Shown here: positions 1 through 7,464 of the stretch, piece by piece
Layout: each line of letters begins with the position of its first letter
Position numbering within the stretch: the stretch's first letter is position 1
Source of the DNA: an uncultured Lachnospiraceae bacterium
GTDB lineage: Bacteria; Bacillota; Clostridia; Lachnospirales; Lachnospiraceae
Length of the DNA stretch: 40,575 bases
Assembly (NCBI GenBank): GCA_910588655.1
Contig: CAJUPJ010000033.1
Location: 1-40,575 of the forward strand
Reading direction: 5' to 3'
Notes under the pieces: generated by a model
What the model saw: only the letters and a program-made list of their open reading frames with translations
Databases searched by the model: none
What the model was told of the DNA's origin: nothing
Made by a program: the position numbers and the translations under genes

Positions 1-82
1 AGATTATACCATAGAACCTTGCTTATGGATTTTTATTTTGTCGAACTCACGTTAATTTATAAATGCATGTATTTTTATGCAG

Positions 83-130
83 TTTAAAAGCCTGCATCCA
101 GTGCTGCCATACTGGATGCAGGCTTTTAAA
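83..130 (-). terminator. Strong 20-bp hairpin, probable operon terminator
   Basis: A perfect 20-bp inverted repeat (83-102 with 111-130) encloses an 8-nt loop. The stem ends in TTTAAA, so there is a short T tract on either strand. It lies about 145 bp past the stop of the minus-strand UPF0210 gene and is the best candidate for the end of that operon, though it could also serve a gene left of the window. Bases 1-82 hold no gene I can see. Confidence 0.65.
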
Positions 131-141
131 TAACATAAGTC

Positions 142-174
142 CAGCCAATATAAACCCTGGCTGTTTTAATTTTT
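142..174 (+). terminator. Rho-independent terminator reading rightward
   Basis: A short stem CAGCCA/TGGCTG (142-147 with 158-163) is followed directly by TTTTAATTTTTT on the plus strand. It would stop transcripts entering from a plus-strand gene outside the window. The stem is only 6 bp, so confidence is moderate. Confidence 0.4.
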
Positions 175-274
175 TATACTAATATAAAGTGGCAGCAATT
201 ATAAAGCAGCAGTAATGCCCTGGCTATAATATAGTGGGAATTTTATTTACTGGTATACTATATTTACTAATATA

Positions 275-1639
275 CTAGTTTTTAAAACTATGGACTGGTG
301 CAGGAATTCTTCCTCCCCTGTTAATAAAACCGCTGCAGTCAAACTGGTTTACTGGCATTACTGGCGCATGGCCTAAAAGCCCGCCAAATTCAACTGTGTC
401 ACCTACACTTTTTCCAATTACGGGTATAAGGCGTGCTGCTGTTGTTTTCTGGTTTATCATGCCTATTGCCATTTCATCTGCTATAATGCCGGAGATTGTT
501 GATGGTTTTGTATCTCCTGGTATTGCTATCATATCAAGCCCGACTGAGCATACACATGTCATTGCTTCAAGCTTTTCAAGTGTAAGAGCACCATCTTCTA
601 CAGCATTTATCATTCCCTGGTCTTCACTTACAGGTATAAATGCACCACTCAGCCCGCCTACATATGAGGATGCCATTATACCGCCCTTCTTAACCTGGTC
701 ATTTAAAAGCGCAAGTGCGGCTGTTGTTCCTGGTGCACCTGCACGCTGTAATCCCATTTCTTCAAATATATCTGCTATGCTGTCACCTACTGCTGGTGTT
801 GGCGCAAGCGAAAGGTCTATTATGCCAAATGGCACATTCATCCGCTTTGATGCCTCCCTGGCAACTAACTGGCCTACCCTTGTAATCTTAAATGCGGTCT
901 TTTTAACTTTTTCACAAAGAGTACCAAAGTCTGTACCACGTACTGACTCTAAAGCTTTACGCATTACACCCGGCCCGCTTACACCAACATTTATTATTTC
1001 GTCTGCTTCGGTAACACCGTGGAATGCACCTGCCATAAATGGGTTGTCATCAGGCGCATTGCAGAATACAACAAGCTTTGCGCAGCCAATGCTGTCCCTT
1101 TCTGCTGTTTCTGCTGCCGTATCATGCACTATTTCCCCCATAAGCTTTACAGCATCCATATTAAGCCCTGTCTTTGTAGAGCCAAGGTTTACTGAACTGC
1201 ACACAAAATCCGTTGATGCAAGTGCTTTTGGGATTGAACGTATCAGAAGCTCATCGCTTTCTGTCATGCCTTTTGAAACAAGTGCGCTGTAACCGCCTAT
1301 AAAATTAACACCTGTAGCTTTTGCTGCCCTGTCAAGTGTCTGTGCAATAGTAACGAAATCTTCTGGCGTTTTACATGCTGATGCACCTGCGATTGCGGCT
1401 GGAGTAACAGAAATACGCTTGTTTACAACAGGTATGCCAAATTCCTTTTCTATGGCTTTGCCTGTAGGTACAAGGTCTTTTGCAACAGTTGTAATACGGT
1501 TATATATTTTCTCATTAAGGCTTTCAAGATTACTGTCAATACAGTTTAAAAGGCTTATTCCAAGCGTTATTGTACGGACATCAAGGTTTTCCTTCTCAAT
1601 CATGTCATTAGTTTCAAGAACTTCATATATATTAATCAT
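275..1639 (-). CDS. UPF0210 (PFL/DUF711) family protein
   Basis: A 454-aa protein of the UPF0210 (DUF711, PFL-like) family, whose biochemical role is not established. The chosen start gives the N-terminus MINIYEVLETNDMIEKENLD, which matches the family. A longer in-frame start at 1681 would add 14 residues with no family resemblance. A GGAAAGG site lies about 14 nt upstream. Glycine-rich stretches (GGYSAL, SGPGVM, GAPGTTAAL) and the C-terminal segment ending in a GGRIPAP motif are typical of the family. The gene is the last of a minus-strand run and sits 78 bp after a small ACT-domain gene. This ACT plus UPF0210 pairing is widely conserved in Firmicutes, which suggests amino-acid-linked regulation of UPF0210 (inference). 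Confidence 0.9.
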   Translation of the reverse strand: MINIYEVLETNDMIEKENLDVRTITLGISLLNCIDSNLESLNEKIYNRITTVAKDLVPTGKAIEKEFGIPVVNKRISVTPAAIAGASACKTPEDFVTIAQTLDRAAKATGVNFIGGYSALVSKGMTESDELLIRSIPKALASTDFVCSSVNLGSTKTGLNMDAVKLMGEIVHDTAAETAERDSIGCAKLVVFCNAPDDNPFMAGAFHGVTEADEIINVGVSGPGVMRKALESVRGTDFGTLCEKVKKTAFKITRVGQLVAREASKRMNVPFGIIDLSLAPTPAVGDSIADIFEEMGLQRAGAPGTTAALALLNDQVKKGGIMASSYVGGLSGAFIPVSEDQGMINAVEDGALTLEKLEAMTCVCSVGLDMIAIPGDTKPSTISGIIADEMAIGMINQKTTAARLIPVIGKSVGDTVEFGGLLGHAPVMPVNQFDCSGFINRGGRIPAPVHSFKN

Positions 1640-1717
1640 ATAAAATAACCATGCCTTTCCACAATAATTCCTTTGATGCATTTTTTCAGTATAAATGTAT
1701 ATGAAATATAATTCCAG

Positions 1718-1990
1718 TTACAGGCGGTGCATGCTGTCAAATATATCTTCACGCTGTGCCTTAATTATACAGTTCATCTCCCCGCCAATCTGTTCAAGCT
1801 CATGGCTGAATGTTTCAAAGTCTTTAGAACAGGCTGCCACATCAACTATCATCATCATATTGAAAAAGCCGTCAACTATTGTCTGTGAAATATCAAGTAT
1901 ATTTACACTGTTATTTGCCAGGTATGTGCACACTTTTGCAATTATGCCTACGCTGTCTTTTCCTACTACTGTCACTACTGTTTTCTTCAT
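1718..1990 (-). CDS. ACT domain protein (UPF0237 family)
   Basis: A 90-aa single ACT-domain protein beginning MKKTVVTVVGKDSVGIIAKV. The pattern of a beta strand, then GKDxVGIIA, a helix, and a second strand with NILDISQTIVDG is that of UPF0237/GcvR-like ACT domains, which bind small ligands, usually amino acids. A longer reading frame runs upstream to 2134 but overlaps the walJ-like gene. The start at 1990 has a strong GGGGGA ribosome site. It lies between walJ-like and UPF0210 and is probably co-transcribed with them. ACT domains usually control a partner protein. The adjacent UPF0210 protein is the obvious candidate, but this is not shown by sequence. Confidence 0.9.
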   Translation of the reverse strand: MKKTVVTVVGKDSVGIIAKVCTYLANNSVNILDISQTIVDGFFNMMMIVDVAACSKDFETFSHELEQIGGEMNCIIKAQREDIFDSMHRL

Positions 1991-1997
1991 TATAAAT

Positions 1998-2013
1998 AAT
2001 CCCCCGTTCCGCC
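1998..2013 (-). repeat. Shared 16-bp SD-containing leader motif, copy 1
   Basis: On the minus strand, GGCGGAACGGGGGATT precedes the ACT-domain start. The identical 16 bases occur at 21917-21932 directly before the HAD-hydrolase start. Both copies have GCCATA a few bases further upstream. The motif contains the ribosome binding site of each gene. Confidence 0.6.
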
Positions 2014-2037
2014 GCTTTATGGCTGGTTTTATGAATT

Positions 2038-2835
2038 TTAGTCTAAATTTACCAGTGCAGAAGGCACATCCCTTTTTGCAACTGACATCTGGAAAGGCAG
2101 TTCGTTTATGCCAAGCTCTTCCCAAATCTGGCATTTTACCGCCTGGTATGCCAGTTCAGGATAATTGTTCTCTTTGGAAAGATGCGCAAGAAATACATAT
2201 TTAAGCCTTTTACCAATCAGCCTGCATAAAAGCCTGCCTGAGTCCTCATTAGAAAGATGCCCTTTACTGCCAAGTATCCTGCATTTCAGGTTGTATGGGT
2301 AGCTGCCTGCTTCAAGCATGCTTATATCATGGTTTGCTTCAAGCAGTAAAATATCACTTCCTGCAAGATGGCTGGCAATATAATCATCATAGACACCAAG
2401 GTCTGTAGCCATTCCTGCTTTATGCCCGCTGGCACTGACAGTATAGCACACCGGGTCAGCAGCATCATGTGATATTGAAAATGGCATTATATCCATATTT
2501 TTAAGCCTTATACATTCATCAGAATGTACTTCATATAAATGGTTCAGGGATATTATGCCCTTTTTATCTTTGCTCCTGATAAAATCAAGGGTAGCACCTG
2601 TTGCATAAACAGGAGTCCCAAACATTTTTACCATCATGCTGACACCCTGTATATGGTCAGAATGTTCATGTGTAATAAATATGCCATCAAGTTCCTGTGG
2701 CATTACGCCTATTGCTGACAGCCCTTCTGCAATCCTTTTACGGCTTATACCTGCATCAATTAATATATTTGTATCTTTATCCCCTATGTAAATGCAGTTC
2801 CCACTGCTTCCGCTTGCAATACTACAGACTCTCAT
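2038..2835 (-). CDS. MBL-fold metallohydrolase, WalJ/YycJ-like
   Basis: A 265-aa metallo-beta-lactamase-fold protein. The N-terminal strand MRVCSIASGSSGNC and the metal motif THEHSDH (H56, H58, D60, H61) are characteristic of the YycJ/WalJ group. A second metal-ligand region lies around LLLEANHD. WalJ homologues are thought to be single-domain nucleases connected with DNA replication and wall homeostasis. The usual walRK neighbours are absent here. Only 9 bp separate its start from the stop of the FtsA-like gene, so the two are almost certainly one transcript. I am sure of the fold and fairly sure of the subfamily. Confidence 0.88.
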   Translation of the reverse strand: MRVCSIASGSSGNCIYIGDKDTNILIDAGISRKRIAEGLSAIGVMPQELDGIFITHEHSDHIQGVSMMVKMFGTPVYATGATLDFIRSKDKKGIISLNHLYEVHSDECIRLKNMDIMPFSISHDAADPVCYTVSASGHKAGMATDLGVYDDYIASHLAGSDILLLEANHDISMLEAGSYPYNLKCRILGSKGHLSNEDSGRLLCRLIGKRLKYVFLAHLSKENNYPELAYQAVKCQIWEELGINELPFQMSVAKRDVPSALVNLD

Positions 2836-2844
2836 AATATGCCA

Positions 2845-5148
2845 TTACCTTTCTACCCACTCAATCCTGATAACATCACCATCTTTTACAGGCATTGTAA
2901 AATCGCAGGACATTCCGTTTACAGATGTTTCAAGATGGTCACCATGTGCTACTGAAGTGTCAACAGGGTAAAAGTCAAGTACATCAACCAGTATATATTT
3001 CTGCTTGCCTTTAAGTACAGCCGGGTCTCCATTTACAATTATATTAATTATATTGTCTGTTAAATCCTCTTCTCCATCCGCAGGCATTTCCTGTTTACTG
3101 TTTATGCCATCTGCAGTATCTTCACTTTCTGGCAGGTATTCCTCATTATATTCTTCATCATATGGAAATTCCTCTGGCAGTTCCTCCGTAAATTCCTGGA
3201 CAGGCTCTGGCGTTTTACTTGCAGGGATATTTTCTTCTGTAAATTCATTTTGTGCTTCTGGTATTTCCCCTTCTTTGCCTTCATCTTTGTTATATAACAA
3301 ATCACTTGTAACTGGAAACTGCCCATCTCCATATTTTTCTATAAGCTCTGTATAATTTGGCTCTTCTTTCATAATTTCACATATAATTGAAAAATTATCA
3401 TATACTTTCGTATCCATAGGTGCAATTACATTATTTACATATACCTTGCCCCTGTAAATAATATCCATAAATTCAAGTACCTGTTCAAGTGTATAATAGC
3501 CAAGTATTTCTATACGGTCTAAATCCTGGACTTCATAAAAACCTGATACAAGTTCACCATTTACTGTGACAAAACGCGGGCATGTTATCTCCTTGCCATT
3601 AAATATTATATTCATATTAGAGCTGTATTCTGGCAGGCTGCTTATTTCAAGCACTGCATCATCCCCACGTGTAGATGGTATAATATCGATTTTGGAATTC
3701 TGTTCAAGCGGGGTACTCATGCCTGTCTGGCGTCCATTCAGCCTGACTACTGCCGCTTCACCCTCTGAACCACGTAACATACGTTTTTCTCCATTAACAA
3801 AATATATAAGGGTTTTTCCACGCTTAGGGAATAAATCAACATTTGGAAATCCCATCTGTATGGCAGCATCCATAATTGTAAGCTTGCTGTTGTCATAAAG
3901 CTTAATACGCTCACCATTTACTGTTACAAATATAAAATTGTTGCGCTGTTCATAATAATTAAGGCAGATACCTACAGGCGTTACTAACAGTGAGTCTGCC
4001 TTAATATCATCCTGCATGAATTCTACATTCCCAAGCACTTCTGAACCACGGAGTGCAACTCTTTCCTTCTGCAGCCCAAGGTATTCTGCAAGGCTTTCTG
4101 TAAAACCTTTAATCTTGCCACCGCCGCCAACAACAAATACAGCACTTGAAGATTTGCCGCCATTAAGCTCCATAATCTTATCTGCAATGCTTTTTGTTGT
4201 ATTTTTAACAGTTTCTTCTACAACATCAGCTATTTCCTCAGAGGAAACTCTCTGTGGAAGCCCCATTATATCATAAAATTCAACTTCTGTATTTATTGTG
4301 CTTGCACACTTTAGTTTATCTGCTTCATTAAAGTCTGTAAGATAATGTTTGGCAATACATTCTGTAAATTCATCACCAGCAGACGGAATCATTCCATAAG
4401 CTATAATGCTTCCATCCTTAGTTATGGAAATATCAGAAGTCCCTGCACCTACATCCACAAGTGCAATGTTAAGCAGCCTGAACTTCTCAGGTATTGCAAC
4501 ATTTATCGCAGCAATAGGCTCAAGTGTCAGGTTGGCAACATAAAGCCCCGCGCGCTCTACTGCAGCGTACAGCCCGTCAACTACTTCATTTGGCAGAAAT
4601 GTTGCAATAAGCTCTGCTTTTATTGACATTGCCTTATGGCCTTCAAGATTTGAAATAATATAATCATTCTGGTAATAACGCTTAACTGAATAGCCTACAC
4701 AATAAAACCTGATATCATCTGTCTTTTTCTCATCACGCAGTATGTTGTATGCATTTTCAATTCCAAGCATATCAAGTGTATATATATGCTCACTTGTAAT
4801 TACTGTATCTGACTGGAAAACCATCTGTGACTCTGCTTCAACAGTTTTAAGCACACGCCCGGCAGCCGCAATACATACATCCTTAAATCTCCTGCCTGTC
4901 ATATCTTCAAGCTTTTTGTGTACTTCTTCTATTGTTAAAGCAACTTTCCCTATATCATGTATCTGTCCGTCAAGCATCGCCCTTGTCTGGTGCTCTTTAC
5001 ATACCTGTGCAACTACTACAAAGCCGTTCGTGCTTTTAAAACCAACAGTTCCGACTATGCTTCTTGTGCCGATATCCAGCCCGAATACCAGTTGTTCTGG
5101 AACACCTTCCATATTTACTTTTACTGCCTGTCTGGAATTATCTGCCAT
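2845..5148 (-). CDS. FtsA-like cell division ATPase with long C-terminal extension
   Basis: A 767-aa protein. Roughly residues 20-400 form an actin/Hsp70-type ATPase of the FtsA/PilM type: phosphate-1 motif FGLDIGTRSIVG, a second phosphate-binding segment ALVDVGAGTSDIS, and the adenosine motif VFVVGGGGKIKGF. Canonical FtsA is about 420 aa. The extra 360 residues contain several short beta-rich units that each include VNG or FNGKE, an acidic Glu/Pro-rich linker, and a last beta-grasp-like unit starting IINIIVNGD. No C-terminal amphipathic membrane helix of the standard FtsA kind is evident. The earlier ATG at 5160 lies inside the ribosome site itself (ATGGAGG), so 5148 is the better start. The gene lies between ung and walJ-like. 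A role in division or envelope assembly is inferred from family only. Confidence 0.85.
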   Translation of the reverse strand: MADNSRQAVKVNMEGVPEQLVFGLDIGTRSIVGTVGFKSTNGFVVVAQVCKEHQTRAMLDGQIHDIGKVALTIEEVHKKLEDMTGRRFKDVCIAAAGRVLKTVEAESQMVFQSDTVITSEHIYTLDMLGIENAYNILRDEKKTDDIRFYCVGYSVKRYYQNDYIISNLEGHKAMSIKAELIATFLPNEVVDGLYAAVERAGLYVANLTLEPIAAINVAIPEKFRLLNIALVDVGAGTSDISITKDGSIIAYGMIPSAGDEFTECIAKHYLTDFNEADKLKCASTINTEVEFYDIMGLPQRVSSEEIADVVEETVKNTTKSIADKIMELNGGKSSSAVFVVGGGGKIKGFTESLAEYLGLQKERVALRGSEVLGNVEFMQDDIKADSLLVTPVGICLNYYEQRNNFIFVTVNGERIKLYDNSKLTIMDAAIQMGFPNVDLFPKRGKTLIYFVNGEKRMLRGSEGEAAVVRLNGRQTGMSTPLEQNSKIDIIPSTRGDDAVLEISSLPEYSSNMNIIFNGKEITCPRFVTVNGELVSGFYEVQDLDRIEILGYYTLEQVLEFMDIIYRGKVYVNNVIAPMDTKVYDNFSIICEIMKEEPNYTELIEKYGDGQFPVTSDLLYNKDEGKEGEIPEAQNEFTEENIPASKTPEPVQEFTEELPEEFPYDEEYNEEYLPESEDTADGINSKQEMPADGEEDLTDNIINIIVNGDPAVLKGKQKYILVDVLDFYPVDTSVAHGDHLETSVNGMSCDFTMPVKDGDVIRIEWVER

Positions 5149-5185
5149 CAGAACCTCCATCTATATCAATACATTTTCAATGTTT

Positions 5186-5863
5186 TTATACATTTTCAAT
5201 CTGCCAGTCTATTGGCTCAAGCCCGTTTTTTTTAAGGAATTCATTTGTCTGGCTGAAATGTTTGCATCCAAAGAACCCCCTGAATGCAGATAACGGGCTT
5301 GGATGTGGTGCTTTTAATATAAGATGCTTAGGATTTGTAAGCATTGGTATTTTACTTTGTGCCGGCTTGCCCCAGAGAAGGTAAACAATTGGTCTGTCCT
5401 GTGCATTTACAGCCTGTATTACAGCATCTGTAAATTTCTCCCAGCCCTTGCCCTGGTGTGAATTAGCCTGGTGTGCCCTTACTGTAAGCACCGTATTTAA
5501 CATAAGCACACCCTGGTCTGCCCATTTTTTAAGATAGCCGTTATTAGGTATGTCACATCCTACATCTTCATGTATTTCTTTATAAATATTTTGTAATGAT
5601 GGTGGTATATCCGGCTGGTCTGGCAGCACAGAGAAACAAAGTCCATGTGCCTGGTGCACATTATGGTATGGGTCTTGCCCTAAAATTAATACCTTTACAG
5701 ATGAAAGAGGTGTAAAATGAAATGCATTAAATATATCATCTGCTGGCGGATATACAACCGTTTTATTGTATTCATCTTTTACAAACTCAAAAAGTTCCTT
5801 ATAATAAGGTTTTGAAAATTCTGGCTGGATTGCATCAAGCCAGTCATTTTGTATCATTGACAT
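5186..5863 (-). CDS. ung: Uracil-DNA glycosylase, family 1
   Basis: A 225-aa enzyme that removes uracil from DNA in base excision repair. The water-activating motif GQDPYH (D64, Y66) and the minor-groove loop HPSPLSAFRGF (H187) are intact, and the length is normal. The start at 5863 has AAAGGAGGA about 8 nt upstream. A second in-frame ATG two codons later is less well spaced. It is 37 bp before the FtsA-like gene and 76 bp after hisF on the same strand. Confidence 0.97.
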   Translation of the reverse strand: MSMIQNDWLDAIQPEFSKPYYKELFEFVKDEYNKTVVYPPADDIFNAFHFTPLSSVKVLILGQDPYHNVHQAHGLCFSVLPDQPDIPPSLQNIYKEIHEDVGCDIPNNGYLKKWADQGVLMLNTVLTVRAHQANSHQGKGWEKFTDAVIQAVNAQDRPIVYLLWGKPAQSKIPMLTNPKHLILKAPHPSPLSAFRGFFGCKHFSQTNEFLKKNGLEPIDWQIENV

Positions 5864-5939
5864 AAAATCTTCCTCCTTTGCCCACCTTGTATTTTGGTTA
5901 TTCTTTAACTGTTTTCTGGTTGCTTTTATCTGTTTCTAA

Positions 5940-6701
5940 TTACTTTCTTACACTTATTCCTTCTTTATCAAGATATTCTTTAACTTCGCTTATTTCCAGT
6001 TCCTTATAGTGGAAAAGTGACGCCGCAAGGACTGCATCTGCTTTCCCTTCTGTAAATGCTTCTTTAAAGTGTTCAAGTTTTCCTGCACCGCCTGATGCTA
6101 TTACAGGAATAGATACGTTGTCTGACACAGTCCTTGTAAGCTCTATATCATAGCCATTTTTAGTGCCATCACAATCCATGCTTGTAAGAAGTATCTCACC
6201 TGCACCAAGCCTGTCTGCTTCAATCGCCCATTCTACAGCATCAATTCCCATATCTATCCTGCCGCCATTTTTATATATATTCCAGCCACTTCCGTCTTCA
6301 CGCCTTTTAGCATCTATAGCAACTACAACACACTGGCTGCCAAACTTTTCTGCTGCTTCTGATATAAGGACAGGATTTTGTATTGCAGCGGAATTAACTG
6401 CAATCTTGTCTGCACCTTCCCTTAATATAAGTTTAAAATCTTCTACAGTCCTTATACCACCGCCAACTGTAAATGGTATAAATACCGTTTCTGCCACACG
6501 CCGTACCATATCAATTTTAGTTGCCCTTGCATCGGATGAAGCTGTAATATCCAGAAACACAAGTTCATCTGCACCTGCCATGCCATAAGCAGCACCAACT
6601 GTAACAGGGTCGCCTGCATCTTTTAAATCAACAAAGTTCACACCCTTTACTACACGCCCGTTATTAACATCAAGACAAGGTATAATTCTTTTTGTAAACA
6701 T
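5940..6701 (-). CDS. hisF: Imidazole glycerol phosphate synthase, cyclase subunit
   Basis: A 253-aa (beta/alpha)8 barrel subunit that uses ammonia from HisH to convert PRFAR into imidazole glycerol phosphate and AICAR, linking histidine and purine synthesis. Catalytic Asp11 (IIPCLDV) and Asp130 (VVAID) are present, as are the phosphate-binding loops TVGGGI and IASGGAG. It is full length and starts 18 bp after hisH. No other histidine genes are in the window. Confidence 0.97.
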   Translation of the reverse strand: MFTKRIIPCLDVNNGRVVKGVNFVDLKDAGDPVTVGAAYGMAGADELVFLDITASSDARATKIDMVRRVAETVFIPFTVGGGIRTVEDFKLILREGADKIAVNSAAIQNPVLISEAAEKFGSQCVVVAIDAKRREDGSGWNIYKNGGRIDMGIDAVEWAIEADRLGAGEILLTSMDCDGTKNGYDIELTRTVSDNVSIPVIASGGAGKLEHFKEAFTEGKADAVLAASLFHYKELEISEVKEYLDKEGISVRK

Positions 6702-6719
6702 ATTTCCCCCTTAGCCAAA

Positions 6720-7325
6720 TTATAAACTACAGAAATTTCCCAGTATTTTAAGCCCTGTATCACCACTTTTTTCTGGATGGAACTGGCATGCAAATATATT
6801 GCCATGTTCTGCTGCCGCATGGATATGTGTAATATATTCTGTAGTAGCGGCTACATCTTCTTCAAAATCTGCTTTAAGGTAATATGAATGTACAAAATAT
6901 ACATATGAATTATCTGGTACATCCTTAAATAAACGGCTTCCCTTTTTTACAGATATTGAATTCCAGCCCATATGTGGTATTTTATAACCTTCTTTTGGAG
7001 GAATTGCATGGATTCTGCCTTTCAGTATGCCAAGCCCTTGCACTCCTGGCATTTCATCACTGGCTTCAAACATAAGCTGCAAACCAAGGCATATCCCCAA
7101 AAATGGTTTATTATCTGATGCGGTTTTTCTTAGGACTTCTATAAGGTTATATTTTGCAAGCTTTTCCATTGCATCCCCAAATGCACCAACACCTGGCAGT
7201 ATAACCTTGTCTGCATTATAAATTTCTTCTGGCACTCTTGTAGTTATACACTCTTCACCTAAATGTACAAGTGCTTTTTCTACACTTTTAAGGTTTCCTG
7301 CATCATAATCAACTATTGCTATCAT
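6720..7325 (-). CDS. hisH: Imidazole glycerol phosphate synthase, glutamine amidotransferase subunit
   Basis: A 201-aa class I glutamine amidotransferase that hydrolyses glutamine and channels ammonia to HisF. The triad is Cys79 (GICLGLQL), His183 and Glu185 (CQFHPEKSG). The protein starts MIAIVDYDAGNLKSV. The ATG at 7337 is part of the ribosome site (ATGGAGG) and is rejected as start. It is the first gene of the hisHF-ung run. Upstream, a hairpin terminator closes the preceding gene. Confidence 0.97.
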   Translation of the reverse strand: MIAIVDYDAGNLKSVEKALVHLGEECITTRVPEEIYNADKVILPGVGAFGDAMEKLAKYNLIEVLRKTASDNKPFLGICLGLQLMFEASDEMPGVQGLGILKGRIHAIPPKEGYKIPHMGWNSISVKKGSRLFKDVPDNSYVYFVHSYYLKADFEEDVAATTEYITHIHAAAEHGNIFACQFHPEKSGDTGLKILGNFCSL

Positions 7326-7393
7326 ATATTCCTCCAATCCGTTTTCCTGAAACAGCAGGACAGGTTAACCAGATAAGCTGCCCATGTAAACCG

Positions 7394-7424
7394 GAAAAGC
7401 CCGCCGGTTAATTAATGGCGGGCT
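7394..7424 (-). terminator. Rho-independent terminator of the acidic membrane protein gene
   Basis: The stem AGCCCGCC/GGCGGGCT (7398-7405 with 7417-7424) has an 11-nt loop and is followed on the minus strand by TTTT. It lies 40 bp past the stop at 7465 and separates that gene from hisH. A second small hairpin, GCCGC-TTT-GCGGC, is at 7431-7443. Confidence 0.7.
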
Positions 7425-7464
7425 GTCATCGCCGCTTTGCGGCATCTGGGCTTGCTTCACAAAG

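Noticed and set aside
396..1292. 298-aa open frame on the plus strand
   Set aside because: Antisense of the UPF0210 gene. Composition is a mirror of that protein and there is no ribosome site.
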